NCBI RefSeq assembly: GCF_004307995.1
Contig: NZ_SIRE01000017.1
Location: 62,001 to 126,000 of the forward strand
DNA: 64,000 bases
Source: Paenibacillus thalictri
GTDB lineage: Bacteria > Bacillota > Bacilli > Paenibacillales > NBRC-103111
Direction of reading: 5' to 3'
The stretch's first letter is position 1; each line of letters starts with the position of its first letter. Of this stretch, positions 43,325 to 51,269 are shown one piece after another. Below the pieces are notes generated by a model. It did no database searches and was not told the DNA's origin. It saw only the letters and a list, made by a program, of their open reading frames with translations. The position numbers were made by a program, and so were the translations under genes.

Positions 43325-44515
43325 CTACTCCGCTAAGGAATGGTGGATGATCGTATTCGAGAGCCGGTCCATCACCATCGAAACCCCTCCGTGAGCGACA
43401 CCCAGCTCGCCCAAATCCGAACAATAAATGTCCAGGTTTTTCAGAAAACGATCGGGAATCATCTCCCTCAGCGTGTTCCAGATGGAATTGATCAGCGGCG
43501 ATCCCAACAGCGCGAGCAGTCCGCCGATACAAATGACCTTCGGATTGTAAGCGTTGACGACGTTGGCCAATCCGATGCCGTGATAATGCCCCAGCTCATG
43601 GATCGCGCTGGTCAGCTTGGCGTCTCCGCTGTTCACTCCGGCGACGATATCGGCAAAAGACAGCTGCTGCGGCGTGGTGTCCAGCAATTCGTAAAGCGCC
43701 TTAACCGAGGCGTACATCTCCCAGCAGCCTCTGCTGCCGCAGGAGCATTTTTTCCCGTTCATATGGATGGTGGAATGGCCCAGGCGGCCTGCGGTGCCGG
43801 TTGCTCCGGTAAACAGTTCCCCTTTATGATACACGCCGACGGACAACCCCCAGGAGCTGGTGACATATACGAGATGATCCGTCGATTTGGCGCGCCCGAA
43901 ATGAACTTCACCCATTGCACCGGCATACGGTGCGGGATTAATCCACATCGCAAGCGACGGATTTCTCTTCGACAGCTCTTCCATCAGCGGGAAGCTGTTC
44001 CATTCTTGAAGATTGGCGCTGTATTCGACCATATTGGTTTCGATGTTGTAATAACCTTGAATGACGATGCCCGCCCCAACGACGCCAAGCTCCCGATGCG
44101 CGTGGGATTTCTCGAGATCGGCCAATATACGCGAGATCTTGTCCACGAAGTAATGCGGATTTTTGTTGTCCAGCGGATAAACCCGGGATTCCGCAATTTT
44201 GCCGAGCAGATCGGTAACAAGCACCGTAAACTGATTGATTTCCACGTCCACCCCGATACAAACGCCGGCTTGCTCGTTAATATCGACCAATACCGGGGGG
44301 CGTCCCCTTGAAGTGCCCGTCGTGCCCAGTTCAACGACAATGCCTTTTTGCAAAAACAGATCCACACAGCTGGACACGGTCATTTTATTCAGGCCGGTCA
44401 GCGCCGCAATTTTGGCCCTGGACAAAGGCCGGTGTTGAAGGATCGTTTTGATCGTATGTTCCATATTGATTTTTTTGACGAGGTCATGATTGCCGATCAG
44501 GCCTTTGGATTGCAT
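43325..44515 (-). CDS. ROK-family transcriptional regulator of the sulfatase/ABC operon
   Basis: A 396-residue ROK repressor. Its N-terminal winged helix (LSRAKIAALTGLNKMTVSSC) is followed by the sugar-binding fold with CIGVDVEINQFTVLV and the intact zinc motif CSCGSRGCWE; the family GH motif reads GRLGHSTI. The start is ATG at 44515 after AAGGTAG. The frame stays open 57 nt further, but that part runs toward an inserted repeat and has no ribosome binding site. Four matching inverted repeats lie between it and the divergent transporter operon and are its probable operators. Confidence 0.87.
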   Translation of the reverse strand: MQSKGLIGNHDLVKKINMEHTIKTILQHRPLSRAKIAALTGLNKMTVSSCVDLFLQKGIVVELGTTGTSRGRPPVLVDINEQAGVCIGVDVEINQFTVLVTDLLGKIAESRVYPLDNKNPHYFVDKISRILADLEKSHAHRELGVVGAGIVIQGYYNIETNMVEYSANLQEWNSFPLMEELSKRNPSLAMWINPAPYAGAMGEVHFGRAKSTDHLVYVTSSWGLSVGVYHKGELFTGATGTAGRLGHSTIHMNGKKCSCGSRGCWEMYASVKALYELLDTTPQQLSFADIVAGVNSGDAKLTSAIHELGHYHGIGLANVVNAYNPKVICIGGLLALLGSPLINSIWNTLREMIPDRFLKNLDIYCSDLGELGVAHGGVSMVMDRLSNTIIHHSLAE

Positions 44516-44553
44516 CGTTATCACTACCTTACTTTCGGCTTGCTTTAAGAGGT

Positions 44554-44706
44554 AGTTCAAAAAAGTCGTCATTTAATCACGAAGGAAGTCAGGAAGCGAA
44601 TCAGCATCGAATCTTGCGTTCTCGCAACCTTCCTGGTTGCATGGGCGAGCAGTTCGCCATCAGGCGAACGACCAGCCTCGGTGCTGAAAAGCCGACTTTT
44701 TGAACT
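44554..44706. mobile_element. MITE-like element, about 153 bp
   Basis: Termini AGTTCAAAAAAGTCG (44554-44568) and CGACTTTTTGAACT (44693-44706) are inverted repeats differing by one A. The interior holds paired segments (AGTTCGCC/GGCGAAC; CTCGCAACC/GGTTGC). No coding capacity. It sits directly upstream of the ROK gene. Confidence 0.6.
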
Positions 44707-44722
44707 CGCACTTAAGTCCTAA

Positions 44723-44743
44723 TAAGTATAAATACTATATTAA
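44723..44743. promoter_or_regulatory. ROK operator-like repeat 1
   Basis: TAAGTATA-N5-TATATTAA, two mismatches from the 8-5-8 consensus TTAGTATA-N5-TATACTAA. It is nearest the ROK gene and could mediate autoregulation. Confidence 0.55.
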
Positions 44744-44822
44744 AATAAAATCGTTGTCAAAACCTTATATGCCAAGCGCTGTGCGGGTTTTCGGGATAAG
44801 GTGTTTTGGATAAAGCCAGTTA

Positions 44823-44851
44823 TTGACACAATAACGAAAAGTTATTATATT
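44823..44851 (+). promoter_or_regulatory. Candidate promoter of the transporter/sulfatase operon
   Basis: A perfect TTGACA, a 17-bp spacer and TATATT. Transcription would start near 44858, just before the perfect hairpin CCAAGTT-GTA-AACTTGG (44865-44881) and operator 2, leaving a leader of about 350 nt. Confidence 0.6.
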
Positions 44852-44877
44852 AATAAACAGTATTCCAAGTTGTAAAC

Positions 44878-44898
44878 TTGGTATAAATCATATACTAA
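44878..44898. promoter_or_regulatory. ROK operator-like repeat 2
   Basis: TTGGTATA-N5-TATACTAA, one mismatch from consensus, just downstream of the expected transcription start of the 44823 promoter. Confidence 0.65.
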
Positions 44899-45047
44899 AT
44901 AACGAGGCGGTGTGACCATGAGTCCATAATGCTGTCAGAAGAAAGGGCGGGAAACGAGCCGGCGATAAGGAGCAGAAAGCTTAAAGCAAGGGATTTGCAA
45001 GTTTGTAGACACGGGCCGTGCAAGAATAAATCGCTCATCGCACATGT

Positions 45048-45068
45048 TTAGTATATTATTTATACAAA
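45048..45068. promoter_or_regulatory. ROK operator-like repeat 3
   Basis: TTAGTATA-N5-TATACAAA, one mismatch from consensus. Confidence 0.6.
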
Positions 45069-45135
45069 TAAAAGTTGATTTCTACATAGTCGAAAAGGGA
45101 CAATCAAGTTTAGAATAAAAAAATCGTGCATTTTA

Positions 45136-45156
45136 TTAGTATAAGATATATACTAA
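45136..45156. promoter_or_regulatory. ROK operator-like repeat 4 (perfect)
   Basis: TTAGTATA-N5-TATACTAA, a perfect 8-bp inverted repeat with a 5-bp spacer, 51 bp before the start codon of the binding-protein gene. Confidence 0.7.
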
Positions 45157-45167
45157 ATTACAGGGGA

Positions 45168-45181
45168 TGAAAACGCTTCAT
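45168..45181 (+). promoter_or_regulatory. cre-like catabolite repression site
   Basis: TGAAAACGCTTCAT matches the CcpA consensus TGWAARCGYTWNCW at 13 of 14 positions and lies between operator 4 and the start codon. CcpA bound here would block transcription when preferred sugars are present. Confidence 0.6.
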
Positions 45182-45207
45182 CATTTTATCTAAGGGGTGT
45201 TTAACTC

Positions 45208-46560
45208 ATGAAGAAACGGAATTTAGCCAGCGCTATACTGGCGAGTTTACTGCTGCTGTCGGCTTGCTCGCCGCAATCCAAGGATGCCGCTCCGGCCGCA
45301 TCCGGCAATTCAAAAACAGCTGAAGCGGTCGCCGCACAGAAACCGGAGGAGGTTGCGGGGGAAATCTCATTTTGGTCCTGGTCGCCGGAAGACAATGTGT
45401 GGCAGGATCTGATCAAAGCTTTTAATGCGAAATACCCGAAAATCAAAGTGAACTATGTGCGCACTCCTTCCGCCGATTACGAGAAGAAAATCCAAGTCGC
45501 CATTCAGGGAGGCGAGGTTCCCGATGTCATGGCGTTCCAAAACGGGCCGATGATTAAAAATTATTCCCCGATTTTGGAGCCGCTCGCCCCGCTGGCGGAG
45601 AAAACGTTGGGCAAGGATTGGGAAAAGACGTTTAAAGCGACACCGATGGAATCGTCAAAGAAAAACGATTATAAGACGATCCCGACCGGCGTAGCGGTCA
45701 CCCCGTTTCTTTCTTACGATGTGGATATGTTCAACAAAGTGGGGGCGCATCCTCCGAAAACGTACGACGAGCTGAAGCAGGTGGTGAAAAAGTTCGAAGA
45801 TGCCAAGCTGCCGGGCATTATTCCGCGGGTAGGTTTTGCCGGGGGCAAAAGCGCTACGGTAACGGACGTGTTTTATACGCTGGTTAATCAGATCGCGCCG
45901 GGCAAATTGTACGAGGCGGATGCCGGGAAAGCGAAATTTACGGATCCTGTGTTTATTCAAGCGACCAATGCTTTTAAGCAATTTTATACGGATCAATTAT
46001 TTCAGGACGGCAACTTGACAACCAAATACGACCCGGATTTAAGGGACATGTACGAGCAGAAAAAACAGCTCCCGATGATATTGGTAGGCGCTTGGATCAT
46101 GAACGACGTCGCCAACAAGGACGGTCTGAAGATGGGCGACCGCACTTTCGGGCTTGTGCCTATGCCGGTGATTTCCGGCGGCAAAACAAGCGTGCTGATT
46201 AACGGCGACGTGCCGCTTGGAATCAGCAAAGAATCGAAAAACAAAGCGGCGGCGTGGCGGTTCGTGGAGTTTATGGCTACCGGCGATTACCAGACGATAT
46301 TAAGCAAGGCGCTGCAATTCCTTCCGGTGAAGGAAGGGCTGTCGATGGATAAAGCAAACTTGAAGACGGACATTGAGAAACAGTCGGTCGATGTGATTGT
46401 GAACTCGCTCACCAAAGATGTCGGCGGCATCCGGTTCCTGGATAACGCTTCGATTGAACAGGCGATTTTTGTGAATTTGCAGAAGGTAGCCTCCGGAGCG
46501 GCAACTGCTGAACAAGCGATGGCCGAGGTGCAAAAAGCGTCGGATGCGGTGAAACGGTAA
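45208..46560 (+). CDS. Sugar-binding lipoprotein of the first sulfatase operon
   Basis: A 450-residue family 1 solute-binding lipoprotein. It has the signal peptide MKKRNLASAILASLLLLSAC with the lipobox Cys at residue 20, an Ala/Ser-rich linker, then EISFWSWSPEDNVWQDLIKAF typical of CUT1 binding proteins such as MsmE/UgpB. It captures an oligosaccharide outside the cell. The start is ATG after AAGGGGTG. It heads an operon of two permeases and two sulfatases, so its ligand is probably a sulfated or desulfated glycan fragment. It is under the ROK operators and the cre-like site. Confidence 0.87.
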   Translation: MKKRNLASAILASLLLLSACSPQSKDAAPAASGNSKTAEAVAAQKPEEVAGEISFWSWSPEDNVWQDLIKAFNAKYPKIKVNYVRTPSADYEKKIQVAIQGGEVPDVMAFQNGPMIKNYSPILEPLAPLAEKTLGKDWEKTFKATPMESSKKNDYKTIPTGVAVTPFLSYDVDMFNKVGAHPPKTYDELKQVVKKFEDAKLPGIIPRVGFAGGKSATVTDVFYTLVNQIAPGKLYEADAGKAKFTDPVFIQATNAFKQFYTDQLFQDGNLTTKYDPDLRDMYEQKKQLPMILVGAWIMNDVANKDGLKMGDRTFGLVPMPVISGGKTSVLINGDVPLGISKESKNKAAAWRFVEFMATGDYQTILSKALQFLPVKEGLSMDKANLKTDIEKQSVDVIVNSLTKDVGGIRFLDNASIEQAIFVNLQKVASGAATAEQAMAEVQKASDAVKR

Positions 46561-46668
46561 GCCGCCGGCTTCCGGCGAACGGGAAATGAGAGGCTGGCGG
46601 CGCTAAATGGGCGACAGGTGCTGCGGCGGTCCGGGCCTCTCTCAAATACGCATGCGGGGAGGATACAG

Positions 46669-47589
46669 GTGGAATTCGCTTTGAGGAAATGGAACAAGCG
46701 GAGCGCGAAGCCGGTCAAGAAGCGGAAACGAAACCGGTTCACAGGATTTTTTTTCACGCTTCCTTTACTGCTCTTTGTAGGTGTGTTTACGTTTTTCGGG
46801 ATCTTTTACAATGTGTACATCGGTTTTTTCGAATGGACGGGAATCGGCAGCAAAACGTTCATCGGACTGGACAACTACATCCAATTGTTCCAGGATTCCG
46901 CCTTCTATAAGGCGCTTGGCAATACGGTATATTTCCTCCTCCTTACGCTTCCCGCTTCGATGGCAATCGGCCTGCTGATGGCTGTTTTGCTGAACGGCGT
47001 ATGGGCTTTGGACGGAATGTTCAAATCGATTTTTTTCCTGCCGCATGTCATTGCCGTCGTGACGATCGGAACGACCTTCTCCGGCATTTATGAGCCGAAT
47101 TTCGGGCTGCTGAACACGCTGCTGAGGGCGGCCGGGTTAAACGACTGGGCGCATTCCTGGTTATCCGATCCGGCGACTTCGCTGAGCGCGATCGCCGCCG
47201 CTTATATTTTTGCCAATGCCGGATTTTACATGCTGATCTATTATACGAGCATGCTGAACATGGAGCAGGAAATATTCGAGGCGGCCAAAATCGACGGAGC
47301 CGGGGTGGTCCGACAGTTTCGCCACATTATTTTCCCGATGCTGACCGGCACCCACGTGACACTGATGATTCTTGGCATCATCTTTGCCCTGAAGGTGTTT
47401 GACCTCGTGTGGATTATGACCGAAGGCGGACCGGGAGACGCAACGGAGCTGCTGTCGACGTTTTTGTTCCGCGAATCGCTGTTAAAATACCATACCGGTT
47501 ACAGCAGCGCCATTTCCGTCATCTTGCTGCTGATCGCGTTCGGCTACACGGTGGTTCAGCTGCGCGTTTATAACAAAATCAGGAGGTAG
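46669..47589 (+). CDS. Sugar ABC permease, MalF/UgpA-like
   Basis: A 306-residue permease with a basic N-terminus (KRKRNR) and six membrane helices beginning GFFFTLPLLLFVGVFTFFGIF. The EAA loop is FEAAKIDGAGVVRQFRHIIFPML near residue 205. The start is GTG at 46669, six bases after GGGGAGG; the in-frame extension to 46618 is upstream of that site. It forms a heterodimer with the next permease and uses an ATPase encoded elsewhere. A weak hairpin in the 108-bp gap before it could limit permease expression relative to the lipoprotein. Confidence 0.87.
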   Translation: MEFALRKWNKRSAKPVKKRKRNRFTGFFFTLPLLLFVGVFTFFGIFYNVYIGFFEWTGIGSKTFIGLDNYIQLFQDSAFYKALGNTVYFLLLTLPASMAIGLLMAVLLNGVWALDGMFKSIFFLPHVIAVVTIGTTFSGIYEPNFGLLNTLLRAAGLNDWAHSWLSDPATSLSAIAAAYIFANAGFYMLIYYTSMLNMEQEIFEAAKIDGAGVVRQFRHIIFPMLTGTHVTLMILGIIFALKVFDLVWIMTEGGPGDATELLSTFLFRESLLKYHTGYSSAISVILLLIAFGYTVVQLRVYNKIRR

Positions 47590-47593
47590 CGCC

Positions 47594-48382
47594 ATGTTCG
47601 TCCGATTGCAGCTGTCCGAAAAGCTCGTTATGAACGGCCTTCTCCTGCTGCTTGCTGCGGTGTGGGTCGTGCCGCTCGTCTACCTTGTCATGTATTCGTT
47701 TGAGGGAGGAGGCTGGGCCAATTATCAAGCGGTGCTCAGCCTCAAGCAGTTTCCGTATTTTCTGATGAACAGCTTTATCGTATCGGTGTGTGTTGTTGCG
47801 CTTTTGCTGGCCGTTGTTTCGCTGGCCGCATACGGCTTCAGCAAGCTGAGGTTTCCGGGCGACTCGTCTTTGTTTGCGCTCTGTTTGATCGGTTTGATGA
47901 TTCCGCCGGTAGCTATGCTGGTTCCGCTGTTTCACACGGTCAAAGCATTTCACTGGATCAATACGTACATGTCGCTGATCGGTCCGGAAGTGGCGTTAAG
48001 CATTCCGTTTACGCTGCTTATCGTCCGCAATTCATTTGACGAAATCCCGGGAGAACTGCTGGAAGCGGCGGAAATGGACGGGTCCGGCGCGTGGGGAAGG
48101 TTTTTCCATATCATATTGCCTTTGGCCGTGCCGGTGTTAACTACGATTTGCATCTTGACGTTTCTGAATTCGTGGAACCAATATTTGTTTCCGCTGGCGT
48201 TTATTAATAAAGAAGCGATGCTTACGGTAACAATGGCTCCTAAATTTTTCATCCAGGAATATACGTCGGATTATCACAAAGTATTTGCGGCGCTGGTGTT
48301 GATTACCATTCCGATCGTAGTTCTATATATCTTCGGTCAAAAATACATGCAGCGCGGTTTGACAAGCGGGGCCATCAAATGA
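47594..48382 (+). CDS. Sugar ABC permease, MalG/UgpE-like
   Basis: A 262-residue permease with six membrane helices. The EAA loop is LLEAAEMDGSGAWGRFFHII, followed by LPLAVPVLTTICILTFLNSWN, and the C-terminus QKYMQRGLTSGAIK is the usual MalG-type ending. ATG lies five bases after the preceding stop, with AGGAGGT upstream. It completes the importer. Confidence 0.88.
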   Translation: MFVRLQLSEKLVMNGLLLLLAAVWVVPLVYLVMYSFEGGGWANYQAVLSLKQFPYFLMNSFIVSVCVVALLLAVVSLAAYGFSKLRFPGDSSLFALCLIGLMIPPVAMLVPLFHTVKAFHWINTYMSLIGPEVALSIPFTLLIVRNSFDEIPGELLEAAEMDGSGAWGRFFHIILPLAVPVLTTICILTFLNSWNQYLFPLAFINKEAMLTVTMAPKFFIQEYTSDYHKVFAALVLITIPIVVLYIFGQKYMQRGLTSGAIK

Positions 48383-48413
48383 ATTGAAGACCGCATAAGA
48401 CTTGGAGGATACT

Positions 48414-49802
48414 ATGAGCGAACAAAAATCCGGGAACAAGAAGCCGAATATTTTATTTATCATTGCCGACGATCATCGTTCGGACAGTATCGGCGTTTAC
48501 GGGAATCCGCACGTGCGGACCCCCAATCTGGATCGGCTGGCGGCGGAAGGGGTGTTGTTTCAATCCGTATATACAATGGGCGGTCAGACGGCGGCGTTGT
48601 GCGTGCCGTGCCGTGCCAGTTTATTAACGGGAGCGAATGCGTTTCGCTCGACCGTTTCGAATAAGGAGGTCACGCTTGCGGAGACCGAAGATCGCAGCCT
48701 TTGGGAGCTGAATCCTGCGCTCGCCATTTTGCCGGAGGTGCTGCGTCAGGAAGGGTACCGCACGTTTGGCACCGGGAAATGGCATAACGGCAAAGCGGCT
48801 TTTGCCCGCAGCTTCTCGGACGGCGCTAATATTTTCTTTGGCGGGATGGGAGACCATGTCGGCCTGCCCGTGCATGGATATGATCTTGACGGGATTTACC
48901 CCCAAGAAGCGGCGCAAATGAGCAGTGTATTTTCGTCGGAATTGTTTGCCGAGACCGCCAGTGATTTTATTCAAAGTTATGAAAGCGACGAGCCGTTCTT
49001 TTTGTACGTGGCGTTTACCGCCCCTCATGATCCGAGAACGCCGCCCCCGGGATACTCCGAGCTTTATTCGCCGGAAGGTTTGCCGCTTCCCGGCAATTTT
49101 ATGACCGAACATCCTTTCGATAATGGAGAACTGCAAGTGCGAGACGAGCAATTGGCCGTCACTCCCCGGCAGCCGGAAGAAATCCGCCGCCATTTGGCCG
49201 ACTACTACAGCATGATTACGCATATGGACGAGCAGATCGGACGTATATTGCATACGCTGGAAGCCAGCGGGCGCGCCGATGATACGATTGTGGTATATAC
49301 GGCGGATCATGGGCTTGCCTTGGGACAACACGGCTTGCTGGGCAAACAAAACTTGTATGAGCACAGCGTGCACATTCCGCTTGTCATGCGCGGACCCGGT
49401 TTGCCGCAAGCGGCGGGAATCGAAGCGCTGGGCTGCCAAATCGATATTTTTCCGACATTATGCGATTTGACCGGCATTTCTTGTCCGCAGACGGCAGAGG
49501 GGCGAAGTCTTGCTCCGTTGCTCCTGGGCCAAGCGGCTGCAGTGAGGGAAAACGTGTTTGCAGCCTATAAATCGCTGCAGCGTATGGTGAGGGACGACCG
49601 TTGGAAGCTGATTCGTTATTACCGCTCGGGAGGGGGCGGCTCCGAGCGAACCCAACTGTTTGATCTGCAGGCCGATCCTTGGGAAGTCAGCGATTTGTCC
49701 GGGGAATCTGCGCATGAGCCGCACTTGCGGCGCTTGGAGGCGCAGCTGCTGCAGTGGCAGCGGAATGTGGGAGACCCGCTATTAATTGAAACCGCACATT
49801 GA
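48414..49802 (+). CDS. Type I sulfatase (CVPCR active site)
   Basis: A 462-residue alkaline-phosphatase-fold sulfatase. Its N-terminal calcium site is FIIADDHRSDSIGVYG. The formylglycine motif reads C-V-P-C-R in LCVPCRASLLTG, with the first Cys the modified one. AFTAPHDPR and YTADHGLALGQHGLLGKQ complete the metal and sulfate site. The ending YRSGGGGSERTQLFDLQADPWE is typical. There is no signal peptide, so it desulfates imported sugars in the cytoplasm. The start is ATG at 48414, five bases after TTGGAGG. A modifying enzyme for the Cys must be encoded elsewhere. Confidence 0.88.
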   Translation: MSEQKSGNKKPNILFIIADDHRSDSIGVYGNPHVRTPNLDRLAAEGVLFQSVYTMGGQTAALCVPCRASLLTGANAFRSTVSNKEVTLAETEDRSLWELNPALAILPEVLRQEGYRTFGTGKWHNGKAAFARSFSDGANIFFGGMGDHVGLPVHGYDLDGIYPQEAAQMSSVFSSELFAETASDFIQSYESDEPFFLYVAFTAPHDPRTPPPGYSELYSPEGLPLPGNFMTEHPFDNGELQVRDEQLAVTPRQPEEIRRHLADYYSMITHMDEQIGRILHTLEASGRADDTIVVYTADHGLALGQHGLLGKQNLYEHSVHIPLVMRGPGLPQAAGIEALGCQIDIFPTLCDLTGISCPQTAEGRSLAPLLLGQAAAVRENVFAAYKSLQRMVRDDRWKLIRYYRSGGGGSERTQLFDLQADPWEVSDLSGESAHEPHLRRLEAQLLQWQRNVGDPLLIETAH

Positions 49803-49816
49803 GAGGTGATGGTACC

Positions 49817-51139
49817 GTGAGCCGCCCTAATTTTCTTTTTCTGTTTCCGGATACGCACCGCGGAGATTGGCTGCCGTTTGCGCCGCATGTATGGTCCGAG
49901 CTGGGGATGGAACCGCTGCCCTTGCGTATGCCTCATTTGGAGGCGCTGATGCGGCGGGGTACGACCTTCACCAAGGCCGTGACCTCCTCGCCGTTATGTG
50001 CGCCGGCCAGGGCATCGCTTGCTTCCGGACTCAGATATAACAAAGCCGGTGTAGCCGGGAACCATGAGAATTACCCGCTGGAGCGGAAAACATTTTATTC
50101 GGCGCTGAAAGACGGCGGTTACCGCGTAGGCGGGGTCGGCAAATTCGATCTTCATAAGGCGACGCATTGGTGGGGATTGGACGGCTGGATCGACGAGCTA
50201 GGCCAGCTCGGATTTACCGACGGCGTCGATAATGCGGGTAAAATCGACGCTATTGTGTCGGGCAAAGATGCGCCGCAGGATCCTTATATGAAATACTTAT
50301 ACGATCAAGGGCTTGCGGAAGTTCACCTGAGGGACATGACGGATCGCGGCAAACGTACGGATGCGACGGATTTGCCGGATGAGGCGTATTGCGACAATTG
50401 GCTGACGCGCAACGGGCTTGAGCTGCTGAGCACATTTCCGCAGGAGACGCCTTGGTTCCTGATGGTTAATTTTACGGGACCTCATGAACCTTTTGATATT
50501 ACGCACCGGATGAAAGCGGCGTGGGAACAGATCCAGTTTCCGGAACCGAACCGCTGCACGCTGCCACGGGAGGTATGGAACGGCATCCGGCAAAATTATA
50601 CCGCCATGCTTGAAAACATTGACCGCAATATCGGGCTGCTGCTGGAGGCGATCGACAAGCGGGGAGAATTGGACAATACGATTGTCATTTACGCTTCCGA
50701 TCATGGAGATATGTTGGGCGATTTCGATTTATTCGGCAAATGCAAGCCGGAACGCGGCTCCACCCACATCCCGCTGGTCGTCAGCGGCCCGGGTGTGCAA
50801 GTGGACAGGTACAGCGATGCGCTTGTGGAACTTCAAGATGTGGCCGGTACCATTCTCGATTTTGCCGGTCTTTCCATGGAGGAAGCCGAGGATGCATGGT
50901 CCTTCCGCAAAGTGCTTGCCGGCGAGACCGCCGTGCTGCGCGAAACGCACGTTTCCGGCTTGGATGAAGGGCCGCAGCATGCCGGGGAGTGGCGAATGGT
51001 GTCGGATGGGCAATGGAAGCTGATCGCCGAACGGGGAAGGAAAGCAAGATTGTACCACATTAAAGCCGATCCGTGGGAAAATCACAACGTTGCCGAGGAT
51101 TATCCTGAAATTGCCGCAAGATTGGCCTCGGCGCTTTGA
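49817..51139 (+). CDS. Type I sulfatase (CAPAR active site)
   Basis: A 440-residue sulfatase. Active-site C-A-P-A-R lies in SSPLCAPARASLASGLRY. Metal and substrate regions are LFLFPDTHRGDW, NFTGPHEPFD and YASDHGDMLGDFDLFGK, and the tail YHIKADPWENHNVA is typical. The first calcium motif has Asp-Thr in place of Asp-Asp, as in several sulfatase subgroups. The start is GTG at 49817; an ATG at 49808 is out of frame. It follows the first sulfatase by 14 bp. The two likely remove different sulfate positions from the same glycan. It is the last gene before the terminator. Confidence 0.87.
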   Translation: MSRPNFLFLFPDTHRGDWLPFAPHVWSELGMEPLPLRMPHLEALMRRGTTFTKAVTSSPLCAPARASLASGLRYNKAGVAGNHENYPLERKTFYSALKDGGYRVGGVGKFDLHKATHWWGLDGWIDELGQLGFTDGVDNAGKIDAIVSGKDAPQDPYMKYLYDQGLAEVHLRDMTDRGKRTDATDLPDEAYCDNWLTRNGLELLSTFPQETPWFLMVNFTGPHEPFDITHRMKAAWEQIQFPEPNRCTLPREVWNGIRQNYTAMLENIDRNIGLLLEAIDKRGELDNTIVIYASDHGDMLGDFDLFGKCKPERGSTHIPLVVSGPGVQVDRYSDALVELQDVAGTILDFAGLSMEEAEDAWSFRKVLAGETAVLRETHVSGLDEGPQHAGEWRMVSDGQWKLIAERGRKARLYHIKADPWENHNVAEDYPEIAARLASAL

Positions 51140-51198
51140 ACGCCGGCGGCGGCCGCTTCAGCGTTAGAGCAAGCGATGGACAAAATGATTGGAGAGAG

Positions 51199-51247
51199 CA
51201 ATCCCCTCAACCGAACTGCAGCAGGTTCGGAGGGGATTGTTTTTTTT
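51199..51247 (+). terminator. Rho-independent terminator
   Basis: CAATCCCCTC and CCGAAC pair with GTTCGG and AGGGGATTG, followed by eight T. It ends the first sulfatase operon. Confidence 0.9.
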
Positions 51248-51269
51248 GTGCCAATTCTGATTTTCCACA

